Below the pieces are notes generated by a model, which saw nothing but the letters and a program-made list of their open reading frames with translations, was not told where the DNA came from and searched no databases. Positions 40,843-49,838 of a DNA stretch of 64,000 nt are shown here, in pieces (within the stretch, counting starts at the first letter, position 1; each line of letters starts with the position of its first letter). The DNA is from VXNE01 sp965116625 (GTDB taxonomy: Bacteria; Pseudomonadota; Gammaproteobacteria; Pseudomonadales; Azotimanducaceae): contig OZ220717.1 of assembly GCA_965116625.1 (NCBI GenBank), positions 620,001 through 684,000 of the forward strand, read 5' to 3'. Made by a program: the position numbers and the translations under genes.

Positions 40843-41889
40843 CTAGTGGAAGGGGTTGTCCTTGTCTCGCGTATTGACCCCGGAGGCCTCTTCATAGGCT
40901 TCGATGTACTTCTCCGCTTTCGCGGTGAACGACACGCGGTCGCCCTGGGTCGAGTAGCCGGGAATGCAGCCTTGCTGCAGCACCATCGCGACCCGCGGCC
41001 CGTGCTTGTCGATCAACTCCTCGAGCATCCCCTCCGGAATCTTGCCGATGAAGTTCTCGAGCGGGCGCATGAACGGCCGGTTGAAGTAGACCGTTACGCT
41101 GACCCGCAGCCCCGGTGCCGTGCGGTTGTACGCGGCATGCCAGGCATTGCCGTGCCAGACCACCAGCGAGCCGGCCGGGCCCTCGATCGGGATGGCCTTG
41201 TCGTTCTCGGCCAGGATGGTCTCCCGTCCCACCGGCGCCCGGCCATACTTGTGGCTGCCCGGCACGATCGCGGTGGCGCCGTTCTCCCGGGTGAAGTCCG
41301 TCAACAGGTACGTGCACTGGGCCGCATAGGCCTGCGCGGGAAACGGTGACGGCAACCCTCCCGAGTCCGTGTGCAACGGGAAGTCGCTCTTGTTCGGCCC
41401 TTTCATCCAGCACCCAATGTTGGACAACACCGCGCTGTAGCCGAGCAGGTACGTGACCAGCGCCAGCAGTGGCGGGTTCATCAGGCCCTCGGCGAACACC
41501 GGGTCGTCGTAGAAGATCGAGTGCATCCTATCGCCGAAGGGCGAATCGACGAGGCCGGGATTGTTCGTTGCAACGGCGGGCGTCTGGTCCTTCAACTGAG
41601 ATCGCCCGAATGCGTCGTTCTTGGCACCGAACAGCATGTTGGGTTGAAAAGCGTGGGTTTCGCCCGTCTCCATGTTCGGCCGCTCGCCGTTGCGTTTCTC
41701 GGCGATATCGAGCAGGGCGTTCAACATCCGCTCGGCCATGTTGTTCGGGTTCGCAAGCTCCGGCGGGACCACCGTGAAACCGTCGACGTCGAGTTCCGCA
41801 ACATGCTGCTGCATGCCGAGTTCGCAGATGTCGTTCCAGGCGCGGCGATGGGGGTCAGACGTTTCTGCCAATGGTGCTACTGCTGCCAT
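40843..41889 (-). CDS. phytanoyl-CoA dioxygenase family protein, paralogue 1
   Basis: A 348-aa Fe(II)/2-oxoglutarate oxygenase. The iron HxD is in FPLHTDSGG (near 178), the distal His in WHGNAWHAAYNR, and the co-substrate Arg in APGLRVSV. It opens with ELDVDGFTVVPPELANPNNM, nearly the same as paralogue 2 at 45266. Family members hydroxylate acyl-CoAs or small natural products; the substrate is unknown. It lies 90 bp after the Lrp regulator on the same strand. Confidence 0.88.
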   Translation of the reverse strand: MAAVAPLAETSDPHRRAWNDICELGMQQHVAELDVDGFTVVPPELANPNNMAERMLNALLDIAEKRNGERPNMETGETHAFQPNMLFGAKNDAFGRSQLKDQTPAVATNNPGLVDSPFGDRMHSIFYDDPVFAEGLMNPPLLALVTYLLGYSAVLSNIGCWMKGPNKSDFPLHTDSGGLPSPFPAQAYAAQCTYLLTDFTRENGATAIVPGSHKYGRAPVGRETILAENDKAIPIEGPAGSLVVWHGNAWHAAYNRTAPGLRVSVTVYFNRPFMRPLENFIGKIPEGMLEELIDKHGPRVAMVLQQGCIPGYSTQGDRVSFTAKAEKYIEAYEEASGVNTRDKDNPFH

Positions 41890-41979
41890 GATTCCTTTCC
41901 TCCCAGATTTACTGCCACGATTCTACGCCCAGCCTGAAGATTGCGCCAAGCGGGGCCGGGGACGCGCTGATGCCAGCGA

Positions 41980-42405
41980 TCAGCGGCGCAGAATCGTCTC
42001 CAGGACGACCGACGAATTCGTACGGATGATTCCCTCCAGCGAAGCAACGCTGTCCAGCAGCCGATTCAGTTCCACGGTGGATTCCGCGGCGATCACGGCA
42101 ATCATGTCGTATTCGCCACTGATCGCGTGAATCGCCGTAACCTGCTCGATTCGACGAAGTCCCGCATGGGCAATTCCCGTGTGCGCCTGGTCCGCCTCGA
42201 TCAACACGTGCGCCTCGACCAGTCGGGACTCGTACTCCGCTCCGAGTTCTACCGTAAACCGTTCGATGAGCCCGTCCCGGAGCAGCCGCTCCATGCGGGA
42301 TTGCACCGTGGAGCGCGAGATCCCGAGCCGCCTCGCAATCTCTGATGTCGGGGTTCGGGAGTTTTCGCGGAGCACGCCGATGAGACGTCGATCCAGAGTA
42401 TCCAT
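41980..42405 (-). CDS. Lrp/AsnC-family transcriptional regulator
   Basis: A 141-aa regulator. The N-terminal winged HTH is TPTSEIARRLGISRSTVQSRMERL (about 18-41), and the C-terminal RAM effector domain contains ISGEYDMIAVI. It is divergent from the lysine dehydrogenase-like gene over 120 AT-rich bp with overlapping inverted repeats, the arrangement expected for a local lysine- or aminoadipate-responsive regulator. The effector is inferred from the neighbours. Confidence 0.9.
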   Translation of the reverse strand: MDTLDRRLIGVLRENSRTPTSEIARRLGISRSTVQSRMERLLRDGLIERFTVELGAEYESRLVEAHVLIEADQAHTGIAHAGLRRIEQVTAIHAISGEYDMIAVIAAESTVELNRLLDSVASLEGIIRTNSSVVLETILRR

Positions 42406-42435
42406 TTTGCCGAACTATCCAAACGATTTAACGAA

Positions 42436-42471
42436 ATTTACCCCAAAAACGTAAATTCTGACTATTAATTT
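42436..42471. promoter_or_regulatory. overlapping inverted repeats, candidate Lrp-type operator
   Basis: ATTTAC (42436-42441) pairs with GTAAAT (42451-42456), spacer 9. AAATT (42453-42457) pairs with AATTT (42467-42471), spacer 9. The two repeats are about 15 bp apart in centre, within a locally AT-rich stretch of an otherwise GC-rich window. Placed between the divergent regulator and the catabolic operon. Confidence 0.55.
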
Positions 42472-42525
42472 CAACGTCAGTCTCATCTAGCATGGCTTCA
42501 CGTTCTCGATTGCGAGTGGTGCGTC

Positions 42526-43635
42526 ATGCACAGGGTCGCAGTAATAGGTGCGGGACAGATCGGGGACCTCATCGCCACGTTGCTGGTCGAGTCCGGTGAC
42601 TACGACGTCACCCTGCTCGACTCGAGCGAGAACCAGCTCGCCAGGATTCCCGAGCACGCGAAACTTTCAAAGTCGCACCTGGATGTCGTCGATTCCCTGG
42701 AACTTCATGCTGCGGTCGAGCAACACGATGTCGTCGTCAACGCGGCGCCTTACCACCTGACCGAGTCGATCGCGCGGGCGGCCGCCAACGGGCGGGCGCA
42801 CTACATCGACCTCACGGAAGACGTCGCCAGCACGCGGGCGGTCAGGGCGCTGGCCGGGCGCGGGAGGTCGACGTTCATTCCCCAGTGCGGACTGGCACCG
42901 GGCATCGTTTCGATACTCGCAGCGGACATCGCCCGCGAGTTCGAAGATCTCGATACGGTGAAACTCAAGGTGGGCGCGCTGCCGAGATATCCATGCAACG
43001 CGCTCTCGTACAACCTGACGTGGAGCCCCGAAGGGGTCGTCAACGAGTACTGCAATCCGTGCACCGTCATATTCGACGGGCAACGCATGCAGGCTCCGCC
43101 CCTGGAACAGCGGGAACTGCTGTTTATCGACGGCGTCCAGTACGAGTCCTTCAATACCTCCGGTGGTCTCGGCAGCCTTGCTTCCACCTGGGATGGCAAG
43201 GTCCGCAACCTGAGTTACCAGTCCATCCGCTACCCGGGGCACGCGGCGATCATGCGCGCGCTGCTGCGCGACCTGGGGCTGTCGAACCGCCGGGAGCTGT
43301 TGCTGGACATGTTCGCGCATTCCCTGCCGGTGACGCACCAGGACGTCGTGATCATCTTCATCGAGATTTCCGGGAGCCGGGACGGTCGGCTGGAGCAGGT
43401 CACGTACACCAACAAGGTCTACGGCCGGCAGTTTGCCGGACGCGACTACACCGCGATTCAGCTCTGCACCGCGTCGAGCGCGTGCGCGGTACTGGACCTG
43501 CTGGCGGACGGACATATCCGCACTCCGGGATTCGTCCGACAGGAAGACATTGCCCTGTCTGACTTTCTCGCGAATCGATTTGGAAGCGTCTTCAAGAAAA
43601 CCAACGGGGCCACAGGCAAAGGTAATGTGAAATGA
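42526..43635 (+). CDS. lysine 6-dehydrogenase-like / saccharopine dehydrogenase family protein
   Basis: A 369-aa NAD(P)-dependent enzyme. The Rossmann start is RVAVIGAGQIGDLIATLL. FIPQCGLAPGIVSIL and FNTSGGLGSL...SIRYPGHAAI match the pattern I recall for Geobacillus lysine 6-dehydrogenase, including the His in the last block. That enzyme makes the piperideine-6-carboxylate that ALDH7 enzymes oxidise, and the next gene is an ALDH7 overlapping by 4 bp (ATGA). The saccharopine-cleaving alternative cannot be excluded. Confidence 0.8.
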   Translation: MHRVAVIGAGQIGDLIATLLVESGDYDVTLLDSSENQLARIPEHAKLSKSHLDVVDSLELHAAVEQHDVVVNAAPYHLTESIARAAANGRAHYIDLTEDVASTRAVRALAGRGRSTFIPQCGLAPGIVSILAADIAREFEDLDTVKLKVGALPRYPCNALSYNLTWSPEGVVNEYCNPCTVIFDGQRMQAPPLEQRELLFIDGVQYESFNTSGGLGSLASTWDGKVRNLSYQSIRYPGHAAIMRALLRDLGLSNRRELLLDMFAHSLPVTHQDVVIIFIEISGSRDGRLEQVTYTNKVYGRQFAGRDYTAIQLCTASSACAVLDLLADGHIRTPGFVRQEDIALSDFLANRFGSVFKKTNGATGKGNVK

Positions 43636-45215
43636 GCACCCTGGCACACAATCTCAGCGCAAGTCTCCCTTATGCAAGCCCCGATTCGGGCTCGCGACAG
43701 CGCGCAAGGGAGATTCTTCGAGCACTCGACATCCCGGCAAGCGTGCTGGCTTCGGGCGAACACCCGGTTTACTCACCGGTCGACGGCCAGATGACGGCGG
43801 GCCTGCGCTACTACTCCAGGGACGAGCGAAGCGAAGCGATCGCAACGGCGCGGCGCGCATTTCAACAGTGGCGCGACGTACCAGCGCCACGTCGCGGAGA
43901 AGTGGTCCGGGCATTCGGCGAATCGCTGCGCACCCACAAGCTGGCGCTTGCGGCACTGGTCACGATGGAGTCCGGGAAGATCTACTCCGAGGCGCTGGGC
44001 GAAATCCAGGAGATGATCGACATCTGTGATTTCGCCGTCGGCCTCTCCCGGCAGCTCTACGGCCGGACCATGGGTTCGGAGCGCCCTGGTCACAAACTCG
44101 TCGAGTACTGGCACCCGATGGGCGTGGTGGGCGTGATCACCGCTTTCAATTTTCCCTCAGCCGTATGGTCGTGGAACCTGGCCATTGCGCTCGTCTGCGG
44201 GAACTCGGTGATCTGGAAGCCATCCGAGAAGACGCCACTGACTGCGATCGCCTGCGACGCGCTGTTGCGAAGGGTCTTTGCCGCTCACCCTGAAGTGCCC
44301 GAGGGTCTTCATCAGCTGTTCATCGGTGGTGCGGATGTGGGCAGAAGACTGGCCGAGGATTCCGGGGTCGCCGTCGTCAGCGCCACCGGGAGTACGGCGA
44401 TGGGCAGGAGGGTCGCGCCAATCGTCGCGCGGCGCTTCGGGCGCTGCATCCTCGAACTGGGCGGCAACAACGCCATGATCGTGACGCCGTCCGCCAATCT
44501 TGAAATGGCCGCTGAGGCGGTGGCGTTTGCAGCGGTAGGCACCGCAGGCCAGCGCTGCACCTCGCTGCGGCGGGTCATCGCGCACGAATCCATCGTCGAC
44601 GCGCTGATGGACCGAATCGTTCGCCGGTACGACGCGGTCCGGGTAGGAAATCCATTCGACCAGCGCATGCACATGGGCCCGCTGATCGACCAGCGTGCTT
44701 ACGACGCGCTGCGGTCCGCCGTATCCGATCTGAAATCCTCAGGCTGCCGCGTCGAAGGCGGTGAGCGCGAAGAAGGCCCCGGAGGAGCCGGGACCTACTA
44801 CGTTCAACCGGCAGTCGCGCGCGTAGGCAGCGGCCATGAGCGCCTTCAGGCGGAGTTGTTTGCGCCCTTGCTTTACGTGACGAGCTACAGCGATCTTGCG
44901 GAGGCGATAACGCTCCAGAACAGTGTGCCGCAGGGACTGTCGTCGAGCATCTTTACCAACGACTTGCGGGAATCGGAGACCTTCCTGTCCCACATCGGCA
45001 GCGACTGCGGGATCGCCAACGTCAACACCGGGCCAAGCGGCGCCGAAATCGGTGGTGCATTCGGTGGCGAGAAGGAAACCGGCGGCGGGCGCGAGTCCGG
45101 CTCCGACGCCTGGAAGGGCTACATGCGGCGCCTGACCGCGACCGTCAACTACTCGGATGCGTTGCCACTGGCCCAGGATGTGTCCTTCGGCGTCGAACCC
45201 GGCGACGGGGACTGA
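43632..45215 (+). CDS. ALDH7-type piperideine-6-carboxylate/aminoadipate-semialdehyde dehydrogenase
   Basis: A 527-aa aldehyde dehydrogenase. The C-terminal block SGAEIGGAFGGEKETGGGRE followed by SGSDAWKGYMRR is diagnostic of the ALDH7/AmaB family. The catalytic Cys is in AVGTAGQRCTSLRR and the Glu in CILELGGNNAMIV; NAD binding is at FNFPSAVWSWN. It oxidises aminoadipate semialdehyde to 2-aminoadipate in lysine degradation. It overlaps the upstream dehydrogenase, so the two form one operon. Confidence 0.9.
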   Translation: MSTLAHNLSASLPYASPDSGSRQRAREILRALDIPASVLASGEHPVYSPVDGQMTAGLRYYSRDERSEAIATARRAFQQWRDVPAPRRGEVVRAFGESLRTHKLALAALVTMESGKIYSEALGEIQEMIDICDFAVGLSRQLYGRTMGSERPGHKLVEYWHPMGVVGVITAFNFPSAVWSWNLAIALVCGNSVIWKPSEKTPLTAIACDALLRRVFAAHPEVPEGLHQLFIGGADVGRRLAEDSGVAVVSATGSTAMGRRVAPIVARRFGRCILELGGNNAMIVTPSANLEMAAEAVAFAAVGTAGQRCTSLRRVIAHESIVDALMDRIVRRYDAVRVGNPFDQRMHMGPLIDQRAYDALRSAVSDLKSSGCRVEGGEREEGPGGAGTYYVQPAVARVGSGHERLQAELFAPLLYVTSYSDLAEAITLQNSVPQGLSSSIFTNDLRESETFLSHIGSDCGIANVNTGPSGAEIGGAFGGEKETGGGRESGSDAWKGYMRRLTATVNYSDALPLAQDVSFGVEPGDGD

Positions 45216-45265
45216 GTAACGGGGAACGGGCGACTCCCGCTTGAGCGTCGCCCCCGTTTCCGCGC

Positions 45266-46285
45266 TTAGCTGTAGAGATCCTTGATTGGCCGGGGGCCGG
45301 TGTGTCCGATCTCCTTCGCATAGGCGTCCGTGAATTTCGCGGCGCGCGCGACCTTGCGTTGCCCGTCTTCCGGACTGTGCCGGCTTTCCACCGTGCCCTG
45401 CTGCATCACGATCGCGAACCGCGCGGAGTTACGGTCGAGCACTTCCTGCGGAATCCTGCCGATGAAGTCCTCCTGCGGCTTGATGAAGGGCCGCACCATG
45501 AAATTCGTCACGCCGACCCGCAGTCCCGGCGCCGTGCGGTTGACCGCGCCGTGCCAGGTACCGCCGTGCCAGACGAGCAGCGAGCCCGCCTTGGCCTCGA
45601 CCGGAACGGCCTGTTCGTTGCCACCTTCACCGACGATGGCTTCGCGGCCCACGGGTTGGCGGCACCACTTGTGACTGCCCGGCACGAACGCCGTCGCGCC
45701 GTTCTCCCGGTTGTAGTCGGTCAACACGTACGTGCATTGACAGACATAGGAGGTCGAAGGCATCGGCGCCGGCATCGGTGAGTCCGTGTGCAGATTGAAG
45801 TTGCTGTAGTTCGGGCCCTTCATCCAGCAGCCCATGGCCGACAGGATCACGCCGTAGCCGCACAGGTACGTCGCCATGGCGAGCAGCACCGGGTTCATGA
45901 TCGACTCTTCGAACACCGGGTCCTCCCAGTAGATCGACTGCATCAGGTCGCCGTGGGGCGAATCGATTTCCTTGCCCGTGAGGGACGGCAGGCGGCCCCG
46001 GAGTTTTCCCGCTCCCTGCCGGCGGGCCTGGGCCGTTGTCTCCACTCCCAGGTGCGCATGGGTAGAGCCGGTCTCCATGTCCGGACGCTCGCCGTTGCGC
46101 CGCTCAGCGATGTCGAGCACCGCCTCGAGCATGCGTTCGCACAGGCCGTTGGGGTTCGCGATCTCGGGCGGGATTACCGTGTATCCCTTCGCATCGAGCT
46201 CCGCGACGTAGGGCTCGAGGTCCAGGTCCCGAATCTCGTTCCAGACACGCTCGAGGTTGGTGTCGTACGTACTTGCTGCTGCCAT
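45266..46285 (-). CDS. phytanoyl-CoA dioxygenase family protein, paralogue 2
   Basis: A 339-aa homologue of paralogue 1, sharing ELDAKGYTVIPPEIANPNGL and IAERRNGERPDMETGSTHAH. Iron ligands: NLHTDSPM HxD and WHGGTWHGAVNR; the Arg in APGLRVGV. The ATG at 46285 has GAGAGGA six bases upstream; an in-frame upstream start would add 19 residues. Convergent with the ALDH7 gene. Confidence 0.88.
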   Translation of the reverse strand: MAAASTYDTNLERVWNEIRDLDLEPYVAELDAKGYTVIPPEIANPNGLCERMLEAVLDIAERRNGERPDMETGSTHAHLGVETTAQARRQGAGKLRGRLPSLTGKEIDSPHGDLMQSIYWEDPVFEESIMNPVLLAMATYLCGYGVILSAMGCWMKGPNYSNFNLHTDSPMPAPMPSTSYVCQCTYVLTDYNRENGATAFVPGSHKWCRQPVGREAIVGEGGNEQAVPVEAKAGSLLVWHGGTWHGAVNRTAPGLRVGVTNFMVRPFIKPQEDFIGRIPQEVLDRNSARFAIVMQQGTVESRHSPEDGQRKVARAAKFTDAYAKEIGHTGPRPIKDLYS

Positions 46286-46369
46286 GCATTCCTCTCCGTT
46301 CCCTGTCTTCGGAAGTCTACGCGGGCGGTTTTTGTCGAGCAACGAGACGCTGCGGCTGCGAATGGACCG

Positions 46370-47275
46370 TTATCCGTTGCCGTTCCGCGCACGCGGAATC
46401 GGGTAGCTCTGCTTCGCGTAGGGGCCGCGATCCTCGAATCCCGCGAGCAGCCTGAACAGCGCTGGATCGTCACAGTCCTCGGCGAGTTCCCGCGGGAACG
46501 TCGCCCGTATGTCTTCCTGCGACGTCACCATGCGGTGCCGGTAGTAGTTCGTCACCGAGACTCGCATCCCAGGAATCATGCGCGGAAACGCGCCGTGCCA
46601 GGTCGCGCCGTGCCACACTATGAGTGACCCTTTCGGACACTCGGCCGGGACCGCCTCCTCCTGGGCCTGCACGGGCCTCGTCACGCGCCGGTGCGACCCG
46701 GGCACATACGCCAGGGCCCCGCCTTCCTTCGTGTAGTCGGTCAAGCACCAGTTGGTGTTGCCGTTCAGGGCATTGCGTCCCCAGGGCAGCGGGCTCTGGC
46801 CCTGGTCCGCGTGCAGGCCAAGGGACGGACCGTAGCCCCGGCCACCGTGCCACTTCACGAACGAGTTGTGGCTGCTGAACCGGGCATTGTTCCCGCCGAT
46901 CATGTGGCGCATGAAGGCGACGGCGACCGGGTTCACGGCCAGGTCGCGGAAGACGCGATGAGTCCTGCCGAGCGTCTGGAGCAGGAATTGCGTCGGCACG
47001 TTCTCATCGCCCGTGTAGCCGATCAGGCTTCCGGGATTCGGCGAAAAATCGAGTTCCGCGTGCGGGCCCCGGTCCAGGCTGAATGGGCATCCGACGAGTT
47101 CCTCGGCCCGTTTCAGGACGAGATCGAGCATCAGGTCGAAGCGGTCCTCGGCGACGCCATGCACTTCCGGCGGCACGATGGTCAGGCCGTTGACTTCGAG
47201 GTCGAGGATGTAGGGCTCGAGGCCGAGTTCGCGCGCGGCCTTGCTCAGTCTGGTCGGGTGTCCCACGGTTGGCAT
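46370..47275 (-). CDS. phytanoyl-CoA dioxygenase family protein, paralogue 3 (divergent)
   Basis: A 301-aa member, less similar to the other two but with the same frame of motifs: ILDLEVNGLTIVPPEVHG at the start, GLHADQGQS for HxD, WHGATWHGAFPRM for the distal His, and IPGMRVSVTN for the Arg. It lies 84 bp before paralogue 2 and 24 bp after the DUF3604 gene, all on the minus strand, suggesting a transcription unit DUF3604-PhyH3-PhyH2. Confidence 0.87.
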   Translation of the reverse strand: MPTVGHPTRLSKAARELGLEPYILDLEVNGLTIVPPEVHGVAEDRFDLMLDLVLKRAEELVGCPFSLDRGPHAELDFSPNPGSLIGYTGDENVPTQFLLQTLGRTHRVFRDLAVNPVAVAFMRHMIGGNNARFSSHNSFVKWHGGRGYGPSLGLHADQGQSPLPWGRNALNGNTNWCLTDYTKEGGALAYVPGSHRRVTRPVQAQEEAVPAECPKGSLIVWHGATWHGAFPRMIPGMRVSVTNYYRHRMVTSQEDIRATFPRELAEDCDDPALFRLLAGFEDRGPYAKQSYPIPRARNGNG

Positions 47276-47299
47276 GCCGATCCCTCCCCGGCGCCCTGC

Positions 47300-49243
47300 T
47301 CACATTGGCGTATACCAGATAGGTGAAGTATAGGCGCGCTCCTGCGTGACCATGGGTATTCCTTCCGGCAGGTCTTTCAGACCATAGAATTTCGCGTCGT
47401 AGGCCGTCCAGCGAGGGGTCGGAATCTCCAGCACCCGCAGGTAATAAAAGGCGAGTTCCTCCGAGTCGAAATCCGGGTCGGTCCAGACCACCGCCAGCTC
47501 CGGATCGCCGATGCTATTCGTGTAGGAAGCGTCTGCAACGTCCGCCGTGCTGCCCACCGGTTCAACCTCGCCCGCGGGGTTCTCGGTGCGGCCATCGGAC
47601 AGGGCAACGTTGTAGATCTTCTCGTGCAACTCGCCGTCCTCGTCACGCCAGCCCTTTATCACCTGCACGCGGTCCAGGTTTGCGCCATCGGGATCCTTTA
47701 CGGCCCGGACAATGAAACTCGGCGCTTTACCTTCCGGCGCCTCCGTGAGATCGCCACCCATGGGCACGCCTTTCGCGTAGCCGACGCGAGCCAGATCCGC
47801 GCGATGCGGGTCATCGGCCGAGTAGTCCCATCCGCCGAAGAACCGGACGGTTATGCGTGGGCCGGTGGACGCATAGACCTCTTTGCGCCGCATGGCGGCA
47901 AACAGCGATTCCCGCGTGTTCTCTTCCGCCCATACTGCCGCATAGCCGGCAGCGTTGTAGTTCCATCCGGTCACAACGCGGTTCCGGCTTGGTTCATTGC
48001 CCGGCATCTTGCCCCAGAAATTGTCCTGGTCCGCGGTCGCCAGTGCGGTGTGGGAATCCGTGCTCCCAATCATGCCGAACTTGAAGGGATTGGCTCCCAG
48101 TTCCGCTTCTTTGCCCAAGCCCAGCTTCAGGGCGGAACGGGCATAGGAATGGATGGGAAGCTGCTGCGGGCCGCCCGAGTCTTTCGTTTCCTCTTTCGTT
48201 TCCGTCGAACCTTCACTCGGCTTCTTCGAGTCTGGCTGGCTCAGCGTGACACCCCACCTGAATACTTCGTAGTCGGCGAACTCGTCGGTCGGCGAGAGCA
48301 ACGGGTGGGCTTCACCGTCTCCCTTGATCTGCGTCACCTCGTAGAGCGGCTCGAAGCGCGAGCGGGTTCTCGCATACGCCTGATCAAGCGGCTTGTCCTG
48401 AAAATTGGTGAACGCGAACATGCGGTTGCCGCTCAAATTGCCATTGTGAGGGATCGCAAGCGCCTTCCCTCCCAGGCGTTCCTCGTAGTCCTCGAGGTAT
48501 GCCCACATATCCTCCGGGTCCATGCTGTCCAGGCTGGAGAACGGCACGATCTGGCCGGTCAGCTCCGGCCCGTCCCCAAAGACGACATTCCGGTGACCCC
48601 TCCCCGTCCACTCGTAGCCCACGAAAGTGGTGAAGGTTCCCGGATCGTTGTGCGCTTCTGCGCTGGCGACAACCTGACCCCACACGGTGCGCTGAAAGCC
48701 CTCGTCGGTCCCATAGTCGGCAAACCCCAGACCTTCGCCCAGCAGGCCCTGGTTGGCCTTGATGGCTCGGAGCGTGGCCGCATTGAAGGCGTTCAGCGGG
48801 CCGTCGGTGTCTGCATTGAGGGCTTCCACCAGGGAGACGGCGTAGGCAAGCGACTTGATCGTGAACTTGCCGGCCTCCGTCTCCGCGAGAGTTTCGTCCC
48901 CGCCGTCGATCTGCGCGATAACGCCCATGTTCTCCGCGTGATCGGACACCATGAGGAAGTCCAACGGCCGGCGCAGACGAACTTCCCCGCCGCCCGCCGC
49001 CCGGATCTTCTCCCCTTTGGCAAACCGATAGGCATCGTCCGGCATGAGCCTGTTGCCAAAGATATAGCCGTCCACCGACAGTGAGGTGTGCACGTGCGTA
49101 TCGCCCCAATAGACATTGTCCGGGTGGGCCTGGCCGACGTGCGGGGAATAGGGTTCCGCGGCGAACGCACTGAGCGGCATGGCAGCCAGGGCGAGAGTGA
49201 GTAATCGCGCATTGCATGCACGTCTCAATGCAATGGTCACCAT
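47300..49243 (-). CDS. secreted DUF3604 family protein
   Basis: A 647-aa protein with a Sec signal peptide (LLTLALAAMPLSAFAAEPYS, cleavage after AFA). A PHP-like metal start, YWGDTHVHTSLSVDG, and VSDHAENMGV are seen in the first 130 residues, with GSTDSHTALA later and a conserved QVIKGWRDEDGELHE near the end. These His/Asp clusters suggest a periplasmic metal-dependent hydrolase; no activity is established for this family as far as I know. A perfect 12-bp tandem repeat (ETKEETKE region, 48180-48203) lies in a linker. Confidence 0.88.
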   Translation of the reverse strand: MVTIALRRACNARLLTLALAAMPLSAFAAEPYSPHVGQAHPDNVYWGDTHVHTSLSVDGYIFGNRLMPDDAYRFAKGEKIRAAGGGEVRLRRPLDFLMVSDHAENMGVIAQIDGGDETLAETEAGKFTIKSLAYAVSLVEALNADTDGPLNAFNAATLRAIKANQGLLGEGLGFADYGTDEGFQRTVWGQVVASAEAHNDPGTFTTFVGYEWTGRGHRNVVFGDGPELTGQIVPFSSLDSMDPEDMWAYLEDYEERLGGKALAIPHNGNLSGNRMFAFTNFQDKPLDQAYARTRSRFEPLYEVTQIKGDGEAHPLLSPTDEFADYEVFRWGVTLSQPDSKKPSEGSTETKEETKDSGGPQQLPIHSYARSALKLGLGKEAELGANPFKFGMIGSTDSHTALATADQDNFWGKMPGNEPSRNRVVTGWNYNAAGYAAVWAEENTRESLFAAMRRKEVYASTGPRITVRFFGGWDYSADDPHRADLARVGYAKGVPMGGDLTEAPEGKAPSFIVRAVKDPDGANLDRVQVIKGWRDEDGELHEKIYNVALSDGRTENPAGEVEPVGSTADVADASYTNSIGDPELAVVWTDPDFDSEELAFYYLRVLEIPTPRWTAYDAKFYGLKDLPEGIPMVTQERAYTSPIWYTPM

Positions 49244-49278
49244 GGTTCATTTCCCCTTAGACGAATTCCCCGCGAGTC

Positions 49279-49300
49279 GCCTCCCAAAGCCACGGGAGGC
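49279..49300. repeat. hairpin in the DUF3604 upstream region
   Basis: A perfect 7-bp inverted repeat, GCCTCCC / GGGAGGC, with an 8-base loop, in the 146-bp divergent gap between the DUF3604 and SCP2-like genes. It could be an operator or a leader hairpin; no T-run follows on either strand. Confidence 0.4.
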
Positions 49301-49389
49301 CGCCTGTGAGTCTAATGCATTCAGATGACCCCTGACCCGTTATACGATGTCGGCAGTGCCACCGGCGCGGGAGAGAGAGGGAGCGGAGC

Positions 49390-49815
49390 GTGAGCGAACC
49401 TACCAAGTACGAATTCTGCAGCCATGAATGGATTGCCGTTGCACGCGAGTTCATCGAGCACCGGGCCGAAGGGGCCGACCTTACCGGGATCAATGTCACG
49501 TTCAACGAGGTCTTCACCGATCCTCCCGCCCATCTCGATCCCGAGGGTGTCGGCAAGATCGGCTGGTATCTGCGCATAGCAGATAACCGTATCGAGGTCT
49601 CGCCCGGCGTCCTGGCAGAAGCTGACGTGCGCGCCACCGTCGATTATCAGACGGTGGTGCCGGCAGCCCGACGCCTTTCAACCGACCCACCGCTGGATGA
49701 GGAAACCCAGAAGGCGCTCGCGGCCAGCATTCAGCGAGAGGGAGACGCGTCGGTCCTGACCGGCCTCAAGTGGCTTTCAGGCCTGCACGACGTGATGGCG
49801 GTCAGGACGCTGTAA
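49390..49815 (+). CDS. small SCP2-like/uncharacterised protein
   Basis: A 141-aa protein; a GTG start with GGGAGCGGAGC just upstream. It has no signal peptide or membrane helix. The segment NRIEVSPGVLAEADVRATVD resembles the strand pattern of SCP2 sterol-carrier-like domains, which in this context could hold an acyl ligand, but this is a weak match. Divergent from DUF3604 and followed 23 bp later by an HTH gene. Confidence 0.6.
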   Translation: MSEPTKYEFCSHEWIAVAREFIEHRAEGADLTGINVTFNEVFTDPPAHLDPEGVGKIGWYLRIADNRIEVSPGVLAEADVRATVDYQTVVPAARRLSTDPPLDEETQKALAASIQREGDASVLTGLKWLSGLHDVMAVRTL

Positions 49816-49838
49816 CCGGGTCTGAGGAGACGGAAACC

